Assembly: GCA_002471665.1 (NCBI GenBank)
Contig: DKQK01000026.1
Span: 4,750 to 68,749 of the forward strand
Length of the DNA stretch: 64,000 bases
Source of the DNA: Gammaproteobacteria bacterium UBA7310
GTDB taxonomy: Bacteria > Pseudomonadota > Gammaproteobacteria > Pseudomonadales > Ketobacteraceae
Direction of reading: 5' to 3'
A program made the translations under genes and the position numbers. Below are positions 1-7,218 of the stretch, one piece after another. Within the stretch, counting starts at the first letter, position 1, and each line of letters opens with the position of its first letter. Under the pieces are notes generated by a model that saw only the letters and a program-made list of their open reading frames with translations, did no database searches and was not told where the DNA came from.

Positions 1-908
1 TGGGAGACGATGTGGAACCTAAAGCCATTGCCCGTGGTACCCCCGGTTTCTCCGGTGCCGACTTGGCCAACCTGGTGAATGAGGCTGCCCTGTTTGCCGC
101 CCGCGCCAGCAAGCGGGTAGTGGAGATGGCCGAGTTTGAGAAAGCCAAGGACAAGATCCTGATGGGTGCCGAGCGCAAGAGCATGGTGATGTCCGAGAAA
201 GAAAAGCTCAATACGGCCTACCACGAAGCAGGGCATGCCATTGTCGGGCGTCTGGTGCCCGAGCATGATCCGGTGTACAAAGTCAGCGTCATTCCCCGTG
301 GGCGTGCCCTGGGTGTCACCATGTATTTGCCGGAAGAGGATAAATACAGTCAGAGCAAGCGGGCCCTGGAAAGCATGGTTTGTTCCTTGTTCGGTGGCCG
401 CATTGCAGAGGAAATCACTCTGGGCCGGGATGGCGTCACCACCGGTGCATCCAATGACATCCACCGTGCAACCGAGATTGCGCGCAATATGGTTACCAAA
501 TGGGGTTTGTCCGAAAAAATGGGCCCCCTGAGTTATGAAGAGGACGAAGGGGAAGTGTTCCTCGGTCGTCAGTACACGCAACGCAAAATGGTATCCGGTC
601 AGACCGCCAAGGAAATCGATGTAGAGGTCCGTAAGATCATTGATGACTGCTATAACAGGGCGAAGAGCATTCTCGATGAAAACATGGATAAGCTGCACAT
701 GATGGCAGAGGCGCTCATGTTGTACGAGACCATCGATGCGGACCAGATTGAAGATATAATGGAAGGCCGAAAGCCGCGTCCGCCGAAAGGCTGGAACGAT
801 TCCAATGATGGCCCCAGCGGCGGTAACCAGGCAGTGGATACATCCGCTTCCGGTAAAAATGACGATTCCAACACCGGCTCCATTGGTGATCCGGCTAACA
901 CTCACTAA
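1..908 (+). CDS. ftsH: ATP-dependent zinc metalloprotease FtsH (3' part)
   Basis: The gene is cut by the left edge of the window; the reading frame is open from base 3, so no start codon belongs here. The visible part covers the end of the AAA+ ATPase domain (GTPGFSGADLANLVNEAALF, a conserved FtsH stretch) and the whole M41 protease domain. The zinc-binding HEAGH motif lies near base 223, followed by the GVTTGASNDIHRAT region that carries the third metal ligand. FtsH is an inner-membrane hexamer that degrades membrane and regulatory proteins such as LpxC and sigma-32. The C-terminal tail is low-complexity, rich in Gly, Asn and Asp, as is usual for the family. It lies directly upstream of folP and glmM, the standard gammaproteobacterial order. 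A strong terminator hairpin begins 37 bases after the stop. Confidence 0.97.
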   Translation, partial: GDDVEPKAIARGTPGFSGADLANLVNEAALFAARASKRVVEMAEFEKAKDKILMGAERKSMVMSEKEKLNTAYHEAGHAIVGRLVPEHDPVYKVSVIPRGRALGVTMYLPEEDKYSQSKRALESMVCSLFGGRIAEEITLGRDGVTTGASNDIHRATEIARNMVTKWGLSEKMGPLSYEEDEGEVFLGRQYTQRKMVSGQTAKEIDVEVRKIIDDCYNRAKSILDENMDKLHMMAEALMLYETIDADQIEDIMEGRKPRPPKGWNDSNDGPSGGNQAVDTSASGKNDDSNTGSIGDPANTH

Positions 909-923
909 TGCCCAGATAAGCGA

Positions 924-1778
924 ATGCACAGACCAGCTTCGCCCGAAAACGGTCTCCAATGTGGAGGCCGTTTTTTGGATTTATCCCGTCCTGTGGTGAT
1001 GGGTGTTCTCAATGTTACTCCTGATTCCTTTTCCGACGGCGGTCGCTTCTTCTGCAAAGATGAGGCTTTGGCCCAGGCGCGGCTGATGGTTGAGCAGGGG
1101 GCTGCCATTATCGACATTGGTGGGGAGTCCACGCGCCCCGGAGCGGCACCGGTTTCCGAGCAGGAAGAGCTGGACCGGGTAGTGCCCGTGATTGAGGCAT
1201 TGGCCGGCGCAATTGATGCGGTTGTCTCGGTGGACACCAGCACACCTGCGGTCATGCGCGAAGCAGCCGCGGCGGGGGCCGGGATGATTAATGATGTGCG
1301 TGCACTGGAGCGCCCCGGGGCACTGGAATGTGTGAAAAATACAGCATTGCCGGTCTGCCTAATGCACATGCAGGGGCAGCCGGAATCGATGCAGAATAAC
1401 CCCCTCTACCAGGACGTGTTGAATGACGTCTACACTTATTTGCAGGCCCGGCTGGAAGCCTGTGGTTCCGCAGGCATTGCACCTGAACGTATTGTCTTGG
1501 ATCCCGGTTTCGGGTTTGGTAAAACGCTGCAGCATAATTTATCCCTGCTCAAACATCTGGATCAGTTTACAAAACTGGAGTGCCCGATGTTGGTGGGGAT
1601 GTCCCGCAAGAGCATGATTGGGGCCGTCTTGGATAAGCCGGTAGCCGAGCGACTGCACGGCAGTGTGGCGGCGGCACTGATTGCAGTGCAGTCCGGTGCG
1701 GCGATTGTGCGGGTGCACGATGTTGCTCCGACGGTGGATGCGTTGAAAGTATGGTCCGCTGTGCTGGAATCCGCCTGA
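924..1778 (+). CDS. folP: Dihydropteroate synthase
   Basis: DHPS condenses 6-hydroxymethyl-dihydropterin pyrophosphate with p-aminobenzoate in folate synthesis and is the sulfonamide target. The protein has 284 residues, normal for the family. Signatures seen are GVLNVTPDSFSDGG (residues 27-40), IGGESTRPG (65-73), LDPGFGFGK near 193 and VGMSRKS near 225, all in the pterin or pABA pocket. The start is the ATG at 924, because the segment LQCGGRFLDLS before the first signature also looks like the N-terminal strand of other DHPS proteins. The ribosome binding site is weak. Oddly, an intrinsic-terminator-like hairpin (946-976) lies inside codons 8-18, so transcription arriving from ftsH may be attenuated here. 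The next in-frame start candidate, TTG at 975, would remove the first strand. glmM follows after 37 bases. Confidence 0.95.
   Translation: MHRPASPENGLQCGGRFLDLSRPVVMGVLNVTPDSFSDGGRFFCKDEALAQARLMVEQGAAIIDIGGESTRPGAAPVSEQEELDRVVPVIEALAGAIDAVVSVDTSTPAVMREAAAAGAGMINDVRALERPGALECVKNTALPVCLMHMQGQPESMQNNPLYQDVLNDVYTYLQARLEACGSAGIAPERIVLDPGFGFGKTLQHNLSLLKHLDQFTKLECPMLVGMSRKSMIGAVLDKPVAERLHGSVAAALIAVQSGAAIVRVHDVAPTVDALKVWSAVLESA
946..976 (+). terminator. Terminator-like hairpin between ftsH and folP, inside the folP coding start
   Basis: Arms AAAACGGTCTCCA (946-958) and TGGAGGCCGTTTT (962-974) pair over 13 bp with a single T-G wobble and a three-base loop, followed by a run of six T (971-976). The geometry is that of a strong Rho-independent terminator, 37 bases after the ftsH stop. 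It overlaps codons 8-18 of folP as called from 924. Confidence 0.75.
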
Positions 1779-1815
1779 TAGTGATTTGAATGTTCAGAAA
1801 AATTAAGGAAGCGTG

Positions 1816-3159
1816 ATGAGCAAACAGTATTTTGGAACCGATGGCATAAGGGGCAAGGTCGGTGAAGGGGCCATCACCCCGGAGTTTATGCTCAAATTGG
1901 GGTGGGCCGCAGGCAAAGTGTTCGCCCAGGGAGAGGGACGTCAGCGGATCCTGATTGGAAAGGACACCCGGATTTCCGGTTATATGTTTGAATCCGCCCT
2001 CGAGGCGGGGCTATCGGCATCCGGTGTGGACGTCATGTTGCTGGGGCCCATGCCAACACCGGCCATCGCCTATCTGACGCGCACCTACCGGGCTGCCGCC
2101 GGCATTGTCATCAGTGCGTCCCATAACCCCTATTACGATAATGGCATCAAGTTTTTCTGCACGGAAGGAAAAAAACTGCCCGATGAGGTGGAGCTGGCCA
2201 TTGAATCCCAGTTGGGCCGGAAAATGGATACGGTGCCTTCTGACCGGATTGGCAAAACCAAAAAGCTTGAGGATGCCAGGGGTCGCTACATCGAATTCTG
2301 TAAAAGCACCTTTCCCAGGCATTTGTCCCTGCATGGCCTGCGCATCGTCGTGGACTGTGCCAATGGTGCGACCTATGCGCCCGGGCCGGCCGTATTTGAA
2401 GAGCTGGGTGCTGAAATCGTGCCCATTGGTGTTAAGCCGGATGGATTGAATATTAATCAGAACTGCGGCTCCACCCATCCCCAGGCCCTGCAGGAAAAAG
2501 TACTGGAGCTGCGCGCGGATATGGGGATTGCGTTCGACGGTGATGGCGATCGGGTGTTGATGGTGGATGCCGAAGGGGAGTTGGTGGATGGCGATGAACT
2601 GCTGTTCATCATTGCCAGTGGCCGCCAGTTGGACCGCTCCCTGCAGGGTGGTGTCGTGGGCACGCTGATGAGCAATTACGGTCTGGAGTTGGCACTGCAG
2701 TCTTTGGGTGTGGATTTTGTGCGGGCCAAAGTGGGTGATCGCTACGTCATGGAATTGCTCAAGCAGAATGACTGGCAGTTGGGCGGTGAGTCTTCCGGTC
2801 ACATCGTGTGCCTGGACAAGACCACCACCGGGGACGGCATCGTGTCTGCCCTGCAGGTTCTGGCAGCCATGGTGGCGCAGGGCAAGGCCCTGGCTGAGTT
2901 GCGCTCCAGAATGACCAAGCTGCCGCAAACCATGATCAATGTTCGGTTGCCCGAAAAGCAGGAAGTGGTATCCATTCCCCAGGTTCAGGATGCGGTCAAG
3001 ACCGTGGAGTCACAGCTTTCCGGGCGTGGCCGGGTCCTGCTGCGTCCTTCCGGTACCGAACCCTTGATTCGGGTCATGGTGGAAGGGGATGATGCGGACG
3101 AAGTGGCGGGATTGTGCCGCCAGATAGCCGATGCGGTCGAGGAAGTGATCGGCGCGTAA
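1816..3159 (+). CDS. glmM: Phosphoglucosamine mutase
   Basis: GlmM interconverts glucosamine-6-phosphate and glucosamine-1-phosphate, the step before GlmU on the way to UDP-GlcNAc for peptidoglycan and LPS. The protein has 447 residues. The active-site loop is ISASHNP, with the phosphorylated serine at residue 102 as in E. coli GlmM. The metal-binding loop is DGDGDR (about residues 241-246) and the sugar-phosphate loop is RPSGTEP near 412. I chose the ATG at 1816 rather than the GTG at 1813, because AAGGAAG (1805-1811) is better spaced for it and the protein then begins MSKQYFGTDGIRG as in homologs. It sits between folP and tpiA. Confidence 0.97.
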   Translation: MSKQYFGTDGIRGKVGEGAITPEFMLKLGWAAGKVFAQGEGRQRILIGKDTRISGYMFESALEAGLSASGVDVMLLGPMPTPAIAYLTRTYRAAAGIVISASHNPYYDNGIKFFCTEGKKLPDEVELAIESQLGRKMDTVPSDRIGKTKKLEDARGRYIEFCKSTFPRHLSLHGLRIVVDCANGATYAPGPAVFEELGAEIVPIGVKPDGLNINQNCGSTHPQALQEKVLELRADMGIAFDGDGDRVLMVDAEGELVDGDELLFIIASGRQLDRSLQGGVVGTLMSNYGLELALQSLGVDFVRAKVGDRYVMELLKQNDWQLGGESSGHIVCLDKTTTGDGIVSALQVLAAMVAQGKALAELRSRMTKLPQTMINVRLPEKQEVVSIPQVQDAVKTVESQLSGRGRVLLRPSGTEPLIRVMVEGDDADEVAGLCRQIADAVEEVIGA

Positions 3160-3228
3160 CCCCATTCTTGTATGTTGACATCTTCTTCGCTACCATTGCC
3201 GCCTCGTAAAAATGGAGGCAGTTGAGCG

Positions 3229-3978
3229 ATGCGTACACCTGTGGTTGCGGGCAACTGGAAAATGAACGGTTCCAAATCCACCGTGACTGCCCTGTTACAG
3301 GGGTTGAAGCAAGGCCTGAATCCAGGTCGAGCCAGCGTGGTGGTGTGTGCACCTTTCCCCTTCCTGGGTTTGGTGGCGGACGAACTGAGTGGCAGTGCCA
3401 TCCAGTGGGGGGCACAGAATGCCAGTCAGTATCCTGCAGGGGCCTATACCGGCGAAGTCTCGGTGGGTATGCTTCAGGAATTCGGCTGTAGCCATGTGAT
3501 TCTTGGGCACTCTGAACGCAGGGCGCTGTTTAGTGAACAAAATGAACAGATTGCTGCCAAATTCATGGCGGTGATTGATGCCGGGCTCACCCCGATTTTA
3601 TGTGTGGGTGAAACCCTTGAGCAGCGTGAGGCTGGCACCACCGCGCAGGTGGTCGAAGAGCAGTTGATGGCCGTTGTGGACGCTGCGGGGGTAATAGCCT
3701 TCAGCAAGGCAATCCTGGCTTACGAGCCGGTTTGGGCTATTGGTACCGGCCGTACAGCATCTCCGCAGCAGGCGCAGGAAGTGCACGAGACATTACGCAA
3801 GCGGCTCGCAGCGGTGGACGGGGCCGTCGCAGACAAACTGCCTATTTTATACGGAGGCAGTGTGAAAGCGGCGAATGCGGCGGAGTTGTTCGCCTGCCCA
3901 GACATTGATGGTGGTTTGATCGGTGGTGCCTCCCTTGATGCCGAAGCGTTTTTGGCTATCTGCCATGCGGCAGAGTAA
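3229..3978 (+). CDS. tpiA: Triosephosphate isomerase
   Basis: This cytosolic glycolytic enzyme interconverts dihydroxyacetone phosphate and glyceraldehyde-3-phosphate. The 249-residue protein is a TIM barrel with substrate residues N9 and K11 in AGNWKMN, the electrophile His94 in ILGHSERR, the catalytic base Glu166 in AYEPVWAIGTG, and the phosphate loop GGSVKAAN near residue 208. GGAGG at 3214-3218 precedes the ATG by 10 bases. secG follows 13 bases later, so the two are probably cotranscribed; this linkage is common in gammaproteobacteria. Confidence 0.98.
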   Translation: MRTPVVAGNWKMNGSKSTVTALLQGLKQGLNPGRASVVVCAPFPFLGLVADELSGSAIQWGAQNASQYPAGAYTGEVSVGMLQEFGCSHVILGHSERRALFSEQNEQIAAKFMAVIDAGLTPILCVGETLEQREAGTTAQVVEEQLMAVVDAAGVIAFSKAILAYEPVWAIGTGRTASPQQAQEVHETLRKRLAAVDGAVADKLPILYGGSVKAANAAELFACPDIDGGLIGGASLDAEAFLAICHAAE

Positions 3979-3991
3979 TTAGGAAATCGAG

Positions 3992-4447
3992 ATGATTGAG
4001 AATTTTGAAACCGTTTTATTGATTGTGCTGGTGTGTGTGGCCCTTGCTCTGATTGGCCTGGTGCTGATTCAGCAAGGTAAAGGTGCCGATGCCGGTGCTT
4101 CCTTTGGTGGTGGCGCATCGCAAACCGTGTTTGGCAGTGCCGGTAGTGGTAATTTCCTCACCAAGTCTTCGTGGTTGCTGGCAGCGATATTTTTTGTTAT
4201 CTGCGTGGCGCTGGCCTATATCGCCCGGGAAAAAGCCAGTGGTGGTGAGTTTGACTTTACCTCGGAGCCGGAAGCGGCAGTAGAGCAGGTGATCGAGACT
4301 GATGTTCCTCAGTATCAGGAAGAGCCGGCGGAAACCACCGGTGACGTGCCCGCGGCACCGCAAGCAGCGGCTGAAGCAGGCGATGCGGCGGTGGATAAGG
4401 CCGAATCTGAAGCGCCAGAATCGACTCCGGTTGCCCCGGTAGAGTAA
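3992..4447 (+). CDS. secG: Preprotein translocase subunit SecG
   Basis: SecG is the small accessory subunit of the SecYEG inner-membrane channel. The first 80 residues show the family pattern: a first membrane helix (about 8-26), a cytoplasmic loop rich in Gly, Ala and Ser (GADAGASFGGGASQTVFGSAG), then a second helix (about 59-78). The C-terminal 70 residues are an acidic, Ala/Glu/Pro-rich tail of variable sequence, typical of longer SecG forms in marine gammaproteobacteria. AGGAA at 3981-3985 is a good ribosome binding site for the ATG. tRNA-Leu follows, as is common in this group. Confidence 0.93.
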   Translation: MIENFETVLLIVLVCVALALIGLVLIQQGKGADAGASFGGGASQTVFGSAGSGNFLTKSSWLLAAIFFVICVALAYIAREKASGGEFDFTSEPEAAVEQVIETDVPQYQEEPAETTGDVPAAPQAAAEAGDAAVDKAESEAPESTPVAPVE

Positions 4448-4511
4448 TTTAAGATTTACGGCGTAATTGGGCTGGAACGCAAATGCGTTATCCGTTAAAT
4501 TATGCCTCCCC

Positions 4512-4598
4512 GCCGAAGTGGTGAAATTGGTAGACACGCTATCTTGAGGGGGTAGTGGCCTAACGGTCGTGCCGGTTCAAGTCCGGCCTTCGGCACCA
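4512..4598 (+). tRNA. tRNA-Leu (anticodon GAG)
   Basis: This is an 87-base class II tRNA. The acceptor arms GCCGAAG (4512-4518) and CTTCGGC (4588-4594) pair fully, with discriminator A at 4595 and an encoded CCA at 4596-4598. The anticodon stem CTATC/GGTAG encloses the loop TTGAGGG, giving anticodon GAG. A long variable arm (around GTGGCCTAACGGTCGT) and the T-loop GGTTCAAGTCC are present. It lies between secG and tRNA-fMet, a conserved position. Confidence 0.96.
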
Positions 4599-4612
4599 AC
4601 AAATTGGTAAGT

Positions 4613-4635
4613 AGCCTGCGTAGAGCAGGCTTTTT
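4613..4635 (+). terminator. Intrinsic terminator after tRNA-Leu
   Basis: AGCCTGC (4613-4619) and GCAGGCT (4625-4631) form a perfect 7-bp stem with a 5-base loop and are followed by TTTT. It ends the tpiA-secG-tRNA-Leu transcript before the separate tRNA-fMet promoter. Confidence 0.85.
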
Positions 4636-4689
4636 AAATTCTTTTAGTTTACCAGCACTTAGATAAACATCTTTATTTGTGACAACCTG

Positions 4690-4718
4690 TTGACAGGTTA
4701 AAATAAAGTCTCTAAGAT
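4690..4718 (+). promoter_or_regulatory. Sigma-70 promoter for tRNA-fMet
   Basis: A perfect -35 TTGACA (4690-4695) is separated by 17 bases from the -10 TAAGAT (4713-4718). The GCGCG run right after the -10 is a GC-rich discriminator of the kind seen in stringently controlled stable-RNA promoters. Transcription should begin near 4725, just before the tRNA at 4733. Confidence 0.85.
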
Positions 4719-4732
4719 GCGCGTCTTGTCGA

Positions 4733-4809
<77 letters not shown>

Positions 4810-4819
4810 ATCCTAAGCT

Positions 4820-4861
4820 CCCGCACCTGATCAGGAATTACCAGACCTGACCAGGTGCGGG
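4820..4861 (+). terminator. Long hairpin downstream of tRNA-fMet
   Basis: CCCGCACCTGATCAGG (4820-4835) and CCTGACCAGGTGCGGG (4846-4861) pair over 16 positions with one A-C mismatch and a 10-base loop. No T tract follows, so it may be an atypical terminator, a Rho-assisted end or an RNase processing structure for the tRNA 3' trailer. Confidence 0.55.
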
Positions 4862-4909
4862 CAGCGACTTCGAAGTTCTATCGGATCATTTGTGCTCAGG
4901 TCGTTGTAG

Positions 4910-4939
4910 TTGAAGCGGCGCTTCAATCATTGCTATAAT
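4910..4939 (+). promoter_or_regulatory. Extended -10 promoter of the rimP-nusA-infB leader
   Basis: The -10 is a perfect TATAAT (4934-4939) preceded by TGC, giving an extended -10. TTGAAG (4910-4915) serves as the -35 with an 18-base spacer. Predicted transcription starts near 4946, about 207 bases before the rimP start codon, leaving room for the structured leader. Confidence 0.8.
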
Positions 4940-5015
4940 GCGCAGCCGATAGGATTGGGTGATCACCTTAAGGTGTTAGGTGGCACGCAAGCGGAGCTAA
5001 CGAGTACGAATTTTG

Positions 5016-5041
5016 AAAGCCCCTACTTTTAGGGGCTTTTT
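5016..5041 (+). terminator. Leader terminator 1 upstream of rimP
   Basis: AAAGCCCCT (5016-5024) pairs perfectly with AGGGGCTTT (5031-5039) around a 6-base loop, and the stem runs into a T tract ending at 5041. It lies about 70-95 bases after the predicted transcription start and 112 bases before rimP, so it must be read through or bypassed for operon expression. Confidence 0.85.
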
Positions 5042-5097
5042 GTTAGGAAAAATGTTGGTTGGGCAACGGTGTAACACCTGCGGCAAGCCAACCAGTT

Positions 5098-5120
5098 GTG
5101 GGCCGTGGTGCCCACTTTTT
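5098..5120 (+). terminator. Leader terminator 2 upstream of rimP
   Basis: GTGGGC (5098-5103) pairs with GCCCAC (5110-5115) around CGTGGT and is followed by five T (5116-5120). It is a second, weaker terminator-like hairpin only 33 bases before the rimP start codon. Confidence 0.7.
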
Positions 5121-5152
5121 GTTTGTGACATAAAGATAGAGTTCAATACTAC

Positions 5153-5614
5153 GTGTCTTCAAAACGAATCGAATCTTTGAAAGAAATGTTGGAGCCGGCG
5201 GTCAACGCTGTAGGGATGGAGCTGTGGGGCATCGAATATCTGTCACAGGGCAAACATTCCATTTTGCGCGTATACATAGATTCGGAAGACGGTGTGACCA
5301 TTGATAATTGCGAAGCAGCCTCGCATCAGGTCAGTGGTGTGCTGGATGTGGAAGATCCCATCAATGGAGAATACAACCTGGAAGTGTCTTCTCCAGGTAT
5401 GGACAGACCCCTTTTCAACTTTGACCAGTTTGCAATGTACCAGGGCGAACTGATCAAGGTGCGTTTGCAAATGGCCGTAAACGGCATGAGAAATTTCACC
5501 GGTAAGCTGTTGGAAGCGAAAGATGATGTGCTCACTTTTCAAGTGGATAACCAGCAGCTCACCGTTTCCATCAACCAAATTGATAAGGCAAACCTGGTCC
5601 CAATATTTGACTAA
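5153..5614 (+). CDS. rimP: Ribosome maturation factor RimP
   Basis: RimP assists late assembly of the 30S subunit. The 153-residue protein has the family layout: an N-terminal alpha/beta domain with GMELWGIEYLSQGKHSILRVYID (about residues 22-44) and VSSPGMDRPLF (about 78-88), then a C-terminal SH3-like domain. The start is a GTG at 5153 giving MSSKRIE; the ribosome binding site is weak (AAGATAGAG). It is the first gene of the rimP-nusA-infB-rbfA-truB operon and is preceded by a leader with two terminator hairpins. Confidence 0.95.
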   Translation: MSSKRIESLKEMLEPAVNAVGMELWGIEYLSQGKHSILRVYIDSEDGVTIDNCEAASHQVSGVLDVEDPINGEYNLEVSSPGMDRPLFNFDQFAMYQGELIKVRLQMAVNGMRNFTGKLLEAKDDVLTFQVDNQQLTVSINQIDKANLVPIFD

Positions 5615-5662
5615 CGTACTGATGGATATCTATCGGACGCAGTCTCAGGGTGAGGCAGTGAG

Positions 5663-7159
5663 ATGAGCAAAGAAATACTTTTGGTAGCGGACACCGTATC
5701 TAACGAAAAAGGCGTTGATAAAGACGTAATCTTCGGCGCGGTTGAATTGGCGCTGGCAACGGCCACTAAAAAACGATTCCCTTCCGATGACGTGGAAATT
5801 CGCGTCAACATTGATCGAGTTACAGGTGACTACGATACCTATCGTCTCTGGCATGTGGTTGCGGATGAGGATTTTGAATTTCCCGGTCGTCATTTGACGC
5901 TGGAAGAAGCCCATGACGTGGACAAATCCCTGAACATCGGGGATACCTGGGAAGAGCCCATCGAGTCCATTGAATTCGGCCGCATTGCTGCCCAGACTGC
6001 CAAACAGGTTATTGTACAAAAAGTTCGTGAAGCAGAACGGCAGCAGGTCATTGAGGCTTTTGTTGATCGTATCGGCGAGTTGGTTAGTGGTTCTGTCAAG
6101 AAGGTGACTCGAGACAGCGTCATCCTGGATTTGGGCAACAACGCCGAGGCGTTGCTGCCGCGCGATGAGATGATTCCCCGGGAAACGTTCCGTATGAGCG
6201 ATCGGGTGCGTGCGGTGTTGCATGGGGTAAACCACGAGAATCGCGGGCCACAGCTGTTTGTCAGCCGGACGCGTCCGGAAATGCTGATCGAGTTGTTCAA
6301 GATAGAAGTGCCGGAAATCGGTGAAGACCTCATAGAGATCAAAGGGGCAGCCCGTGACCCGGGTTCGCGGGCCAAGATTGCCGTAAAAACCCATGACCAG
6401 CGGGTGGACCCGGTTGGCGCCTGCGTTGGTATGCGTGGTGCCCGTGTTCAGGCTGTTTCCAACGAATTGGGTGGTGAACGAATTGATATTGTTCTGTGGG
6501 ATGACAACGTCGCGCAGTTCGTCATTAACGCCATGTCGCCTGCTGATGTAATGTCCATTGTGGTGGATGAAGACCGTCATGCCATGGATATTGCGGTGGA
6601 AGAGGATCAGTTGGCCCAGGCGATCGGTAAAGGTGGCCAGAACATCCGTTTGGCCAGTGAGCTGTCGGGCTGGGATCTCAATGTGATGACCATTGAGCAG
6701 GCTCAGAGTAAACAGGAAGAAGAGGCGGGCGAATTGGTCGAACGCTTTATGAATGATCTTGATGTGGATGAAGACGTTGCTGTGGTGCTGGTTGAGGAAG
6801 GTTTTACCAGCCTCGAAGAAGTAGCGTATGTGCCCAAGGAAGAGATGATGGCAATTGATGGTTTCGACGAAGATGTTGTCGATGAACTGCGCCGTCGGGC
6901 AAAGGATGCTCTACTGACCAAAGCATTGGTGTCAGAAGAGAAACTGGAAGGCGAGCAGGCGCCTGCTGAAGACCTGTTGAATATGGACGGTATGGATAAA
7001 ACCACCGCCTACGCGCTGGCGAAAATCGGTATCATCACGATGGATGATCTGGCCGAGCAGGCTGTTGATGATTTGTTGGATGTGGAAGGCATCGACGAAG
7101 AACGCGCCGCGCAATTGATTATGACTGCACGTGCCCCCTGGTTTGAAGGTCAGGAATAA
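5663..7159 (+). CDS. nusA: Transcription termination/antitermination factor NusA
   Basis: NusA binds RNA polymerase and nascent RNA and modulates pausing, termination and antitermination. At 498 residues it has the gammaproteobacterial layout: an N-terminal polymerase-binding domain (1-125), an S1 domain (about 135-200), two KH domains (GACVGMRGARVQAV near 252 and AIGKGGQNIRLASE near 318), and two acidic C-terminal repeats (about 365-425 and 435-495) ending in helix-hairpin-helix-like sequence. TGAGG at 5651-5655 precedes the ATG. NusA probably feeds back on the leader upstream of rimP, as known in E. coli; the tandem terminators there are consistent with that. Confidence 0.98.
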   Translation: MSKEILLVADTVSNEKGVDKDVIFGAVELALATATKKRFPSDDVEIRVNIDRVTGDYDTYRLWHVVADEDFEFPGRHLTLEEAHDVDKSLNIGDTWEEPIESIEFGRIAAQTAKQVIVQKVREAERQQVIEAFVDRIGELVSGSVKKVTRDSVILDLGNNAEALLPRDEMIPRETFRMSDRVRAVLHGVNHENRGPQLFVSRTRPEMLIELFKIEVPEIGEDLIEIKGAARDPGSRAKIAVKTHDQRVDPVGACVGMRGARVQAVSNELGGERIDIVLWDDNVAQFVINAMSPADVMSIVVDEDRHAMDIAVEEDQLAQAIGKGGQNIRLASELSGWDLNVMTIEQAQSKQEEEAGELVERFMNDLDVDEDVAVVLVEEGFTSLEEVAYVPKEEMMAIDGFDEDVVDELRRRAKDALLTKALVSEEKLEGEQAPAEDLLNMDGMDKTTAYALAKIGIITMDDLAEQAVDDLLDVEGIDEERAAQLIMTARAPWFEGQE

Positions 7160-7218
7160 CCTGAACCCAAACCACAAGTACTTAACCGGCACGAAGAACA
7201 GGAGTGAGAAACGCTGAT

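Larger units (their letters stand above)
4946..5120 (+). ncRNA. rimP operon leader with tandem terminators (rimP-leader type)
   Basis: The stretch between the promoter at 4910-4939 and rimP holds no gene. Near its 5' end two palindromes overlap and cannot form together: GGTGATCACC (4958-4967) and CACCTTAAGGTG (4964-4975). They are followed by a terminator at 5016-5041, a long stem TGGTTGG/CCAACCA (5056-5062 with 5088-5094), and a second terminator at 5098-5120. A rimP leader ending in a Rho-independent terminator has been described in gammaproteobacteria as a presumed attenuator. I infer that this is the local version; I could not compare it with the family model. Confidence 0.6.

Noticed and set aside
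2011..2928. A 305-codon minus-strand frame opposite glmM
   Set aside because: Shadow of the glmM coding strand; no ribosome binding site or family motif.
3175..3180. TTGACA before tpiA as a promoter
   Set aside because: No -10-like sequence lies 15-19 bases downstream (only GC-rich bases), so it is not supported.
7204..7218. Earlier GTG start for infB
   Set aside because: This GTG is part of the Shine-Dalgarno sequence of the ATG at 7219, and the extra residues do not occur in IF-2 proteins.
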